Source: Bacteroidota bacterium | Lineage (GTDB): Bacteria > Bacteroidota > Bacteroidia > Chitinophagales > Chitinophagaceae | Assembly (NCBI GenBank): GCA_023386395.1 | Contig: JAEWJV010000309.1 | Location: 1 to 8,509 of the forward strand | Direction: 5' to 3' | DNA: 8,509 nt | Part shown: positions 1 to 6,848 of the stretch, in pieces | Position numbering within the stretch: the stretch's first letter is position 1 | Layout: every line of letters begins with the position of its first letter | Made by a program: the position numbers and the translations under genes | The notes under the pieces: model-generated | Seen by the model: only the letters and a program-made list of their open reading frames with translations | Database searches by the model: none | What the model was told of the DNA's origin: nothing

Positions 1-616
1 TTTTTACAGCGATACCGTGCAAACCGTTGGTCACTTTCCTTTTAATTTGCATGCAACGCCGGTTGATTTTATAAACGGCGCCGGCCACAAATTTCATGGG
101 CCAAAAGGCATTGGCATTATCTACATAAGTGAAAAAAACAAAATAAGCCCTTTTATACAAGGTGGCAGCCAGGAAAGGAATATGCGTGCCGGCACAGAGA
201 ATATTTACGGCATTGTAGGCTTTGCAAAAGCCCTGGAACTGGCCACAAAGAACTATGAAGCCGACAAAGCTTATATCTGCGGTTTAAAAAATTATATGCT
301 GCAGCAATTGCAAAATAATGTTGAAGGTGTAAGCTTTAACGGCGATTATGCAGGCAACAGCTTATATACTGTATTAAGCGCCAACTTTCCCAAAAATGAA
401 AAGAGCGAATTGATATTGTTTAATCTCGATATAAATAATATATGCGCCAGCGGCGGCAGCGCCTGCACAAGCGGCGCAAACGTAAGCAGCCATGTTATAA
501 GCGCCATTAATCCAAATGCTGATATAGATTTTGTAACAGTTCGTTTTTCTTTCAGCAGGCATAATACAACAGAAGAAATAGATACAGTGGTAAATAAACT
601 GAAAGAAATTATATAG
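1..616 (+). CDS. Cysteine desulfurase, NifS/IscS-like (5' end missing)
   Basis: This PLP enzyme removes sulfur from L-cysteine, giving alanine and an enzyme-bound persulfide used for Fe-S clusters or thiolated tRNA; it acts in the cytoplasm. The frame is open from base 2, so the gene begins left of the window and the GTG at 17 is internal. Visible landmarks follow the family order. The D-T-V-Q motif (Asp at 11-13, Gln at 20-22) matches the residues that contact the cofactor ring in IscS. The GHKFHGPKG motif has the PLP-binding lysine at 89-91, with the same Gln-to-Lys distance of 23 residues as in IscS. Then come SQERNMRAGTEN and the loop SGGSACTSG, whose cysteine at 464-466 is the persulfide carrier. 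About 205 residues are visible of a family length near 380-400, so roughly the first 180 are missing. All catalytic residues that should lie here are present. Whether it is the general IscS or a specialised paralogue cannot be told from this half. Confidence 0.93.
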   Translation, partial: FYSDTVQTVGHFPFNLHATPVDFINGAGHKFHGPKGIGIIYISEKNKISPFIQGGSQERNMRAGTENIYGIVGFAKALELATKNYEADKAYICGLKNYMLQQLQNNVEGVSFNGDYAGNSLYTVLSANFPKNEKSELILFNLDINNICASGGSACTSGANVSSHVISAINPNADIDFVTVRFSFSRHNTTEEIDTVVNKLKEII

Positions 617-622
617 CCCCGC

Positions 623-1519
623 ATGAGCAACACCATTCATTATAATAATTGCCCGGCCTGTTCAGGCACTGATATTGAATTTGTACTGAAGGCAAAAGAT
701 GAAACTGTAAGCCACGAATATTTTGAAGTATGGCAATGTAATAATTGCACGCTTCGTTTTACACAGGATGTACCCGATGAAGAAAACATTGGCCGTTATT
801 ACCAGTCGTCAGAATATATTTCCCATTCCAACACTTCAAAAGGTATGGTGAACAAACTGTACCATGCAGTTCGTTCCGTCACTTTGCAAACAAAAAGAAA
901 ACTGGTTGAAAAATATAGCGGCATAAAAGCGGGCGGCCTGCTTGATATTGGCGCCGGTACGGGCGCTTTTGCTGCTGCCATGAAAAATGCGGGCTGGCAT
1001 ATAACAGGCCTTGAGCCCGATGAAACGGCAAGAGCCAATGCAAAAAAAGATTTTAATATTGAATTGCAGCCAACGCAAAATTTATTCAGCCTTAACCGCG
1101 AAAGTTTTGATGTAATTACCTTATGGCATGTGTTGGAACATGTGCACCGCCTGCATGAATATCTCGATACGTTTCACGCCTTATTAAAACCCGGTGGCAT
1201 ATTAATCATCGCCGTTCCCAATTACACCAGTTATGATGCTGAAATCTATAACGGGAACTGGGCTGCTTATGACGTGCCGCGGCATCTCTACCACTTCTCC
1301 CCCTCAAGCATGCAAAAGCTTTTAGAGGCATATGAATTTACACCTGTGAACAACAAGCCCATGTGGTTCGACAGCTTTTATGTGAGCCTTTTAAGTGAAA
1401 AATATGTTTCAGGCAAAAGCAATTTTGTAAAAGCCTTTTTTAACGGCCTTCGCTCAAACATAAAAGCTTTGCAGAACGCTTCTAATTGCAGCTCGGTAAT
1501 TTATATTGCAAAAAAATAA
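623..1519 (+). CDS. Class I SAM-dependent methyltransferase with N-terminal Cys4 module
   Basis: A 298-residue protein predicted to transfer a methyl group from S-adenosylmethionine; its substrate is unknown. The N-terminus carries two CxxC pairs (Cys10/Cys13 and Cys39/Cys42, 25 residues apart), which look like a zinc ribbon. A linker with YYQSSEYISH (60-68) follows. The Rossmann-fold core has motif I LLDIGAGTG (106-114) for SAM binding, an acidic residue at the end of strand 2 (Glu131 in LEPDE), the WHVLEHV segment (168-174), and KPGGILIIAVPN (189-200). The region NWAAYDVPRHLYHFSP (212-227) is typical of Methyltransf_23-like proteins. No signal peptide or membrane segment is seen, so it is probably cytoplasmic. 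The ATG at 623 is only 6 nt after the desulfurase stop, with no clear Shine-Dalgarno, so the two genes are probably co-transcribed. Similar proteins are often annotated only as methyltransferase-domain proteins. The fold call is firm; a small-molecule, glycan or RNA substrate is equally possible. Confidence 0.9.
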   Translation: MSNTIHYNNCPACSGTDIEFVLKAKDETVSHEYFEVWQCNNCTLRFTQDVPDEENIGRYYQSSEYISHSNTSKGMVNKLYHAVRSVTLQTKRKLVEKYSGIKAGGLLDIGAGTGAFAAAMKNAGWHITGLEPDETARANAKKDFNIELQPTQNLFSLNRESFDVITLWHVLEHVHRLHEYLDTFHALLKPGGILIIAVPNYTSYDAEIYNGNWAAYDVPRHLYHFSPSSMQKLLEAYEFTPVNNKPMWFDSFYVSLLSEKYVSGKSNFVKAFFNGLRSNIKALQNASNCSSVIYIAKK

Positions 1520-1524
1520 TTTTG
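1517..1524 (+). promoter_or_regulatory. Possible Bacteroidota -7 promoter element (TAnnTTTG)
   Basis: TAATTTTG matches the -7 consensus TAnnTTTG known for Bacteroidota primary sigma-factor promoters, and it overlaps the methyltransferase stop codon. No convincing TTTG -33 element lies at the expected distance upstream. A transcript from here would give tamB a leader of about 130 nt containing both inverted repeats. Such a match can arise by chance in AT-rich DNA, so this is only a weak candidate. Confidence 0.2.
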
Positions 1525-1556
1525 GCATTGTATCTGCCTGAATCTCTCAGAATTTT

Positions 1557-1586
1557 CTCCAATAATTTTATTGAAGTATTTTGGAG
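1557..1586 (+). promoter_or_regulatory. Inverted repeat with 18-nt loop in tamB leader
   Basis: CTCCAA at 1557-1562 is the exact reverse complement of TTGGAG at 1581-1586, separated by an AT-rich 18-nt loop. It ends on the base where the next inverted repeat begins. It could be a protein-binding site or half of a leader RNA structure. With only six paired bases and a long loop it could also be chance. Confidence 0.3.
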
Positions 1587-1606
1587 CAATTATTAAAAGT
1601 AATTGC
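1586..1606 (+). promoter_or_regulatory. Perfect 7-bp inverted repeat (hairpin) upstream of tamB
   Basis: GCAATTA at 1586-1592 and TAATTGC at 1600-1606 are perfect reverse complements around a 7-nt loop, ending 56 nt before the tamB start. No T-run follows, the next bases being GCTGCAGG, so it does not look like an intrinsic terminator. It shares base 1586 with the preceding inverted repeat. AATTATT within this hairpin recurs at 1634-1640, and its reverse complement AATAATT is at 1561-1567. An operator or leader-RNA structure is possible; the function is not known. Confidence 0.35.
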
Positions 1607-1662
1607 GCTGCAGGCTTAAGAATTTATTGCTGTAATTATTCAGGATAATAAAACAATACCGG

Positions 1663-4600
1663 TTGAACGCAAAAAAAATTGGCAAGACGGTTTTAAAAGT
1701 TGTTGCATGGATTATTGGCATCATTATTTTTTTAATCGTGCTCGTTTATGTATTGATACAGGTGCCTGCCGTTCAAAACTTCGCAAAAAATAAAGCCGTT
1801 GCTTACCTCGAAGGAAAAATTAAAACCAAGGTTGAAATAGGAAAATTCGGACTTGACTTCCCCAAAAGAATTGTTTTAGAAAAAATTTATTTTGAAGACC
1901 AGCAAAAAGACACGCTTTTATATGGCGGTAAAATAAGGGTTGACATTTCCTTATTCAGCCTGCTGCGAAACGAAGTAAATATTCAATACCTTGAGTTGAA
2001 TGGCATTAAGGCAAACATTTACCGCAATTATCCCGACACCGGTTTTAACTTCGATTACATTGTAAAAGCCTTTGCAGGCGAAGAAGAAAAAACACCCGAA
2101 CCTGAAGACTCTTCGGCTATTATGAAATTCAATATTGGCAAAATTGTTTTAAAGAATATCACGGCCAGGTTTAAAGATGATGAAAGCGGCAACAACGTTT
2201 ATTTTTACCTCGGTGACTTTAATACAAGCATTGACACCTTTGATCCGGATAAGCTCATCTACAAAATAAAAGATATCAATATTGCAGATATCAATGCAAA
2301 GGTTTACCAGTATAAACCTTTAATTAAAAACAAAGACAGCACCAGCCCTGTTCCACCACCGTCTGCATCATCATCGCAAATGCCCACACTTGAATTAAGC
2401 GGATTAAACCTGCAGCGCATTTATTTTAATTACAGGAACGATGTTTCGGCATTACTGGCATTCTTAAAGATTGGGGAGTTAAGTACACACCCTGAAAATA
2501 TCAACCTGCAAAACCTGCATATAAGCCTGAAGGATTTCACCTTTAATAATTCGGTAATTAAAGTTGGTCTTGGTAAATCGCAGGAAGCAAAAGCAACAAA
2601 AGATGTGGTTGCCGCTAAAACCGACAGCCAGTTAAATAACCCCTGGAAATTTTATTTAACTAAAGCTGATTTTAAAAACAATGAACTGATTTATGATGAT
2701 AACAATGCCAAACCTTTGCCCGAAGGTTTTGATGCCAGCCATCTGCATATAAAAGATTTTGTACTGGAAGGCGACAGTTTAAGTTTCACGCCTGCAACGT
2801 TCCAGGGCAATATTCACCAGCTTGCATTGAACGAAAAAAGCGGGCTTGCCTTACAAAAATTTCATACAAAATTTTATTATAGCGATACCACAGCATCGCT
2901 TACCGGTTTATTGCTGCAAACAGATGGCACAACAATTCAAAACAAACTCATTGTAAAATATCCGTCAATAGAAGCCATATCAAAAAACATTGGCGCTTTA
3001 TATATTGATGCGAACCTGCCCAATTCAAAAATCTCTGTAAAAGATTTCCTGGCATTCATGCCTTCCTATAAAAGAACGATGGGCAACTATAAATTATCTG
3101 CCATAAAACTGAATGCAGCGGTTAAAGGTTTCATACGCGATCTTTCCATTCCAACACTTGAATTGAGCGGCTATGGCGACACTTATGTAAAATTATCAGG
3201 GCGGCTGCAAGGTTTGCCCGATACAAAACGGGCTTACTATAATGTAAAGATCAACCAGTTTACTTCCACCAAAAAAGATATCCTTAGCTTATTGCCGCCA
3301 AAAACTTTACCGGATAATTTCAACCTTCCCGACCGCTTTGCTTTGAATGGATTTTTTAAAGGAAGTACCAGCGCATTCAATACGCAGCTTGCTTTAAAAA
3401 CCGATAAAGGCAATATAAATGTTGACGGCAGCATGAAGCCCGGCGATGTGTATGCGGTGAATGCAAAACTGCAAAATGTTGATGTTGGGTATTTAATGAA
3501 GCAACAGGATAATCTTGGTAAAGTTACCGCCAATCTAACGGCAAGTGGCAAAGGCATTGATATAAAGAAAGCCAATGCAGCATATAATCTTGATGTTGCA
3601 AGCGCTGAAGTAAAAGGTTACACTTACCAGGGGTTGAATGTAAACGGTGAAATTAATGACGGGGTTAATACAACAAAGGCTTCTATTAATGATTCTGCTA
3701 TTGCATTAGACCTTGATCTTACGGCCAACCTGAATACGCCATTAACCTATCCGCCGCTGAAATTAGATTTATTAGTAGATACATTAAATGCAAAAGCATT
3801 AAACTTGATGAGCGATACATTAAGTTTAAGCGGGCATATAACTGCAGATCTTCCTTCCACCAATCCAGATGACCTGGTTGGAACAGTTAACATCAATAAT
3901 CTTTCCTTAACAAGGGCCGGCCAGAAATTAAATACAGACAGCATTTCTCTTGTTGCAGGCGGCGATTCAACCAATAAAAGCATTGTAATTAAAGCAGGCA
4001 ACGATATTGACGCTGCACTTGCTGGCCAGTATAAATTAACGGAAATAGCACAGGCATTGCAGCAGGTCATCAATCAATATTATCAATTACCGGGTTATGA
4101 GCAGAAAAATATTACAGCGCAAAACTGGACGTTTGACGCCACTGTTCGCCCGCAGGGTTTGGTGCTGCAGTTAATACCCGATTTAAAAGGCAGTGACTCC
4201 ATTGCTGTGAATGCGCACCTTAATTCAGCACAAAACGATTTAGGTTTAACAGCAAAAAGCCAGCGCATAATTTTCGGTACAAATCAAATTGACAGCTTAA
4301 ATATAAACGCGCAATCTGCAGCAGACACTTTTAATGCAAACCTTTCTGTCAATGGCATTAAAGCCGGTTCAACGCAGTTATATAAAACTGCAGTAAATGC
4401 AAAGATTGCCAATAACCAGCTGGACGTGGATATTAATTCCAACAATTCAAAAAATAAAACACAGTATGCGCTGGGCGCTTTATTAAACCAGGTTGACAGC
4501 GGTTTCAGGGTGAGTTTAAAACCTGATCTTATTTTAGATGGCGACAAGTGGAATGTTGGCACTAACAATTCTATTCAATACGATTCATCAGGTATTGTTG

Positions 4601-6744
4601 TAAATAATTTTTCTATCAGCCAGGGTAACCAGTCTTTATTGATAAACAGCACATCGCCTTCGCCGCTTGCGCCCATAAAAATTGACCTGAAAAATTTTGA
4701 AATAGCTACCATTACCAAAATCGCCCACCAGGATTCTTTGCTGGCATCAGGCACTATTAACGGCACTGCAGAAATCACCAATCCCACAAAGGATATGGTA
4801 TTTACTTCAGACTTAACCATAAATAACCTTGCTTATAAAACAGATACGATCGGCAACCTTGCCATAAAAGTTGATAATAAAACGGCTAACGCATACAACG
4901 CAGATGTGGCGATTACCGGCAATGGCAACGATGTTCGTTTAACCGGTTTGTATTATACCGGTGAAGGCAGGATGGATTTAAACCTGGCAATGAATAATTT
5001 AAACCTGGCTATGATAAAAGGTTTCGCCGCAGGCCAGTTAGATGATATAAAAGGTTCTTTAAGAGGTAAAGTTGCCATTAAGGGCACAACTTCGGCGCCC
5101 AACATAGATGGCAGGTTGAATTTTGCAAATGCTTCATTCGTTCCCACTATTTCAGGAGAAAGGTTTACTATTCCCAAAGATGTTATCCGCGTCAATTCCC
5201 GTGGCATTCATTTTAATAATTTTGACCTCGTTGATTCGTCAGGCAATAAAGCCACCATTGATGGCGATATTCTTACCAAAGATTATAAAAGCTTCACCTT
5301 TAACCTCACCTTAAACGCCGATGATTTCACGGTAGTGGATGCACCACAGGCCACTGACCGCATTATATATGGCAAACTGAATATTGATGCAGCCGCAGAT
5401 ATAAAGGGCGATTTAACAGCGCCAACAGTAAACGGCGACCTGAGGGTGAATAAGGTCACTGATTTTGTTTTTGTTCTGCCGCAATCAGACCCGGAAGTAC
5501 AATCAAGAGAAGGCGTGGTTGTTTTTATAGATAAAGATAACCCCGCAGATACAGCAGAAGTGGTGATTGATTCTGCTGCCATAGCCAAACTCACCGGCAT
5601 ATCGGTTGATGCCAATATTGAAATAGACAGCTCCGCAAAATTTACCGTGGTAATCGATGAAAGAAATGGCGATGCATTAACATTGAAAGGAAGGGCCAAT
5701 TTAAATGGTGGTGTTGACAGAAGCGGTAAAACCACTTTAACCGGCGCTTACGAACTGGAAAGCGGCTCTTATAATTTATCACTAAGCGTTTTAAAAAGAC
5801 AGTTTCTTATTCAGAAAGGAAGCACTATTACCTGGACGGGCGACCCCACCGCAGCTAATATTGATGTAACGGCTGTATATGATATCAACACACCTTCTAT
5901 TGATTTAATGCAATCGTCTGTTTCTGGTAATTCAACTGCTGAAATAACGCGGTATAAAGAAAAACTGCCCTTCCAGGTTTTATTGCACATGACAGGCGAA
6001 TTATTAAAACCCGTAATAACTTTCGATATAGTATTGCCTGAAAGAACAGCCGCCCAATGGAGCGATGTTTCAGATAAGCTACAGCAGGTGCGTAATGATG
6101 AAGGCGAGTTGAACAAGCAGGTGTTTGCACTTTTGTTGCTGGGCAGGTTTATACAGGAAAATCCATTTGTAAGCTCTGCCGGAGGCACCGGTGTTGAAGG
6201 GGAATTAAGGGCAAGCGCCAGCCGCATTTTAACAGAACAGTTAAATAATCTTGCAGGCAGTTTGATAAAAGGTGTTGATGTGAACTTTGGCGTGGAATCA
6301 GGCGCTGATTATTCAAGCGGCACTGCGCAAAATAAAACAGACCTTAATGTAACGGTATCAAAAAAATTATTGAATGACAGGCTGCGTGTAAATGTGGGTA
6401 GCAATTTCCAATTGGAAGGCCCGAGCAACCCTAACCAGAATACAGTAAACCCGGCTGGCGATGTTTCGGTTGATTACCAGCTTACGAAAGATGGCCGTTA
6501 TATGATACGTGTTTACCGGTTAAACCAATACGAAAACCAGATAGACGGACAGGTGGTTGAGACCGGCATGAGCTTTATTCTTACGTATGACTATAATAAA
6601 TTCAGCGAAATATTTACTGGCAGGAAAGAAGCAAAACTAATAAGAAAGAAAAACAAAAGAATTACAAAGCAGCAAAGGGAAAAAAGAAGGCAGCAGGAAA
6701 TAAAACAGGCGTCTCAATATCAAAATCCAACCAATACACCTTAA
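1663..6744 (+). CDS. tamB: Translocation and assembly module protein TamB (AsmA-like, DUF490)
   Basis: A 1693-residue envelope protein expected to be anchored in the inner membrane and to span the periplasm as a long beta-structured groove, working with its outer-membrane partner in protein assembly or lipid transport. After a short basic start (Lys4, Lys5, Lys8, Lys12) comes one membrane segment at about 13-34, then QVPAVQNFAKNKAVAYLEGK, the usual Bacteroidota TamB/AsmA-like opening. The middle is a long run of short beta-repeats with two low-complexity linkers (about 138-151 and 225-240). The C-terminal TamB domain covers about 1200-1651, with GELLKPVITFDIVLPE (1445-1460) and NKQVFALLLLGRFIQ (1484-1498). 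A 42-residue, Lys/Arg-rich tail follows FSEIF (1647-1651). The start is TTG: an in-frame stop at 1633-1635 leaves no ATG or GTG upstream, and the first internal ATG is codon 154, beyond the membrane anchor. It is somewhat longer than proteobacterial TamB (about 1260 residues in E. coli). tamL follows after 23 nt. Confidence 0.93.
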   Translation: MNAKKIGKTVLKVVAWIIGIIIFLIVLVYVLIQVPAVQNFAKNKAVAYLEGKIKTKVEIGKFGLDFPKRIVLEKIYFEDQQKDTLLYGGKIRVDISLFSLLRNEVNIQYLELNGIKANIYRNYPDTGFNFDYIVKAFAGEEEKTPEPEDSSAIMKFNIGKIVLKNITARFKDDESGNNVYFYLGDFNTSIDTFDPDKLIYKIKDINIADINAKVYQYKPLIKNKDSTSPVPPPSASSSQMPTLELSGLNLQRIYFNYRNDVSALLAFLKIGELSTHPENINLQNLHISLKDFTFNNSVIKVGLGKSQEAKATKDVVAAKTDSQLNNPWKFYLTKADFKNNELIYDDNNAKPLPEGFDASHLHIKDFVLEGDSLSFTPATFQGNIHQLALNEKSGLALQKFHTKFYYSDTTASLTGLLLQTDGTTIQNKLIVKYPSIEAISKNIGALYIDANLPNSKISVKDFLAFMPSYKRTMGNYKLSAIKLNAAVKGFIRDLSIPTLELSGYGDTYVKLSGRLQGLPDTKRAYYNVKINQFTSTKKDILSLLPPKTLPDNFNLPDRFALNGFFKGSTSAFNTQLALKTDKGNINVDGSMKPGDVYAVNAKLQNVDVGYLMKQQDNLGKVTANLTASGKGIDIKKANAAYNLDVASAEVKGYTYQGLNVNGEINDGVNTTKASINDSAIALDLDLTANLNTPLTYPPLKLDLLVDTLNAKALNLMSDTLSLSGHITADLPSTNPDDLVGTVNINNLSLTRAGQKLNTDSISLVAGGDSTNKSIVIKAGNDIDAALAGQYKLTEIAQALQQVINQYYQLPGYEQKNITAQNWTFDATVRPQGLVLQLIPDLKGSDSIAVNAHLNSAQNDLGLTAKSQRIIFGTNQIDSLNINAQSAADTFNANLSVNGIKAGSTQLYKTAVNAKIANNQLDVDINSNNSKNKTQYALGALLNQVDSGFRVSLKPDLILDGDKWNVGTNNSIQYDSSGIVVNNFSISQGNQSLLINSTSPSPLAPIKIDLKNFEIATITKIAHQDSLLASGTINGTAEITNPTKDMVFTSDLTINNLAYKTDTIGNLAIKVDNKTANAYNADVAITGNGNDVRLTGLYYTGEGRMDLNLAMNNLNLAMIKGFAAGQLDDIKGSLRGKVAIKGTTSAPNIDGRLNFANASFVPTISGERFTIPKDVIRVNSRGIHFNNFDLVDSSGNKATIDGDILTKDYKSFTFNLTLNADDFTVVDAPQATDRIIYGKLNIDAAADIKGDLTAPTVNGDLRVNKVTDFVFVLPQSDPEVQSREGVVVFIDKDNPADTAEVVIDSAAIAKLTGISVDANIEIDSSAKFTVVIDERNGDALTLKGRANLNGGVDRSGKTTLTGAYELESGSYNLSLSVLKRQFLIQKGSTITWTGDPTAANIDVTAVYDINTPSIDLMQSSVSGNSTAEITRYKEKLPFQVLLHMTGELLKPVITFDIVLPERTAAQWSDVSDKLQQVRNDEGELNKQVFALLLLGRFIQENPFVSSAGGTGVEGELRASASRILTEQLNNLAGSLIKGVDVNFGVESGADYSSGTAQNKTDLNVTVSKKLLNDRLRVNVGSNFQLEGPSNPNQNTVNPAGDVSVDYQLTKDGRYMIRVYRLNQYENQIDGQVVETGMSFILTYDYNKFSEIFTGRKEAKLIRKKNKRITKQQREKRRQQEIKQASQYQNPTNTP
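4976..5014 (+). repeat. In-frame 21-nt tandem duplication inside tamB
   Basis: The 18-base unit starting at 4976 (ATTTAAACCTGGCAATGA) is repeated at 4997 with one mismatch (GCAATG against GCTATG), a period of 21 nt or seven codons. In the protein it gives LNLAMNN followed by LNLAMIK at about residues 1106-1119. The mismatch is a silent third-position change in an alanine codon. It looks like a local slippage duplication tolerated in the beta-repeat region. Confidence 0.65.
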
Positions 6745-6759
6745 CTGTTTTTATAACAG
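6745..6759 (+). promoter_or_regulatory. Small inverted repeat between tamB and tamL
   Basis: CTGTT at 6745-6749 is the exact reverse complement of AACAG at 6755-6759, with a 5-nt loop, and begins immediately after the tamB stop codon. Its right arm includes the first two bases of the tamL ribosome binding site. The stem is short and weak, so it may be chance; if formed, a ribosome finishing tamB would open it. Confidence 0.3.
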
Positions 6760-6762
6760 GAG
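6758..6762 (+). promoter_or_regulatory. Ribosome binding site of tamL
   Basis: AGGAG lies 5 nt before the ATG at 6768, a good Shine-Dalgarno match. The other two starts in this window lack one, and Bacteroidota often do without it. It supports 6768 as the tamL start. Confidence 0.65.
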
Positions 6763-6767
6763 CACTA

Positions 6768-6848
6768 ATGAATTTGAAAAAAATACATAGCATCCATTTT
6801 AAACACCTTGCAGTTTTTGCCAGCCTGGTTTTATTGTTTGCTTCATGC
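6768..6848 (+). other. Lipoprotein signal peptide and lipobox of TamL
   Basis: Codons 1-26 encode a signal peptide with Lys4, Lys5 and Lys12 before a hydrophobic core (LAVFASLVLLFA), ending at Cys27 (6846-6848), the expected diacylation site for signal peptidase II. Phe at -3 is less common than Leu, but Ala at -2 and Ser at -1 fit the lipobox. The residues after Cys27 (SNTKNLAPGQ) lack the acidic cluster associated with surface export signals in some Bacteroidota lipoproteins. Confidence 0.8.

Larger units (their letters stand above)
1520..1662 (+). other. Intergenic region between methyltransferase gene and tamB
   Basis: This 143-nt AT-rich gap is the only sizeable non-coding stretch. It holds no credible ORF and no tRNA-like or CRISPR-like structure. 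It contains the two inverted repeats listed separately and a short A-rich stretch just before the tamB start, which in Bacteroidota often replaces a Shine-Dalgarno sequence. No clear terminator for the upstream pair of genes is visible, so tamB may also be reached by readthrough. Confidence 0.7.

Noticed and set aside
17..19. GTG at 17 as the start of the cysteine desulfurase
   Set aside because: The frame is open upstream to the window edge and the residues before it (F-Y-S-D-T) belong to the conserved cofactor-contacting motif, so the gene simply begins outside the window.
2..1519. A desulfurase-methyltransferase fusion, since both are in the same frame
   Set aside because: A clear TAG stop at 614-616 separates them, the desulfurase ends at its usual C-terminus, and the methyltransferase has its own ATG. 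No recoding signal is seen.
1586..1606. Intrinsic terminator after the methyltransferase gene
   Set aside because: The stem is AT-rich and is not followed by a T-run, so it lacks the two defining marks of such a terminator.
5283..6227. Long minus-strand open frames opposite tamB (5283-5735 and 5811-6227)
   Set aside because: They give low-complexity Ser/Leu/Val-rich proteins with no recognisable motifs and lie fully opposite a well-supported gene; they are shadows of its codon pattern.
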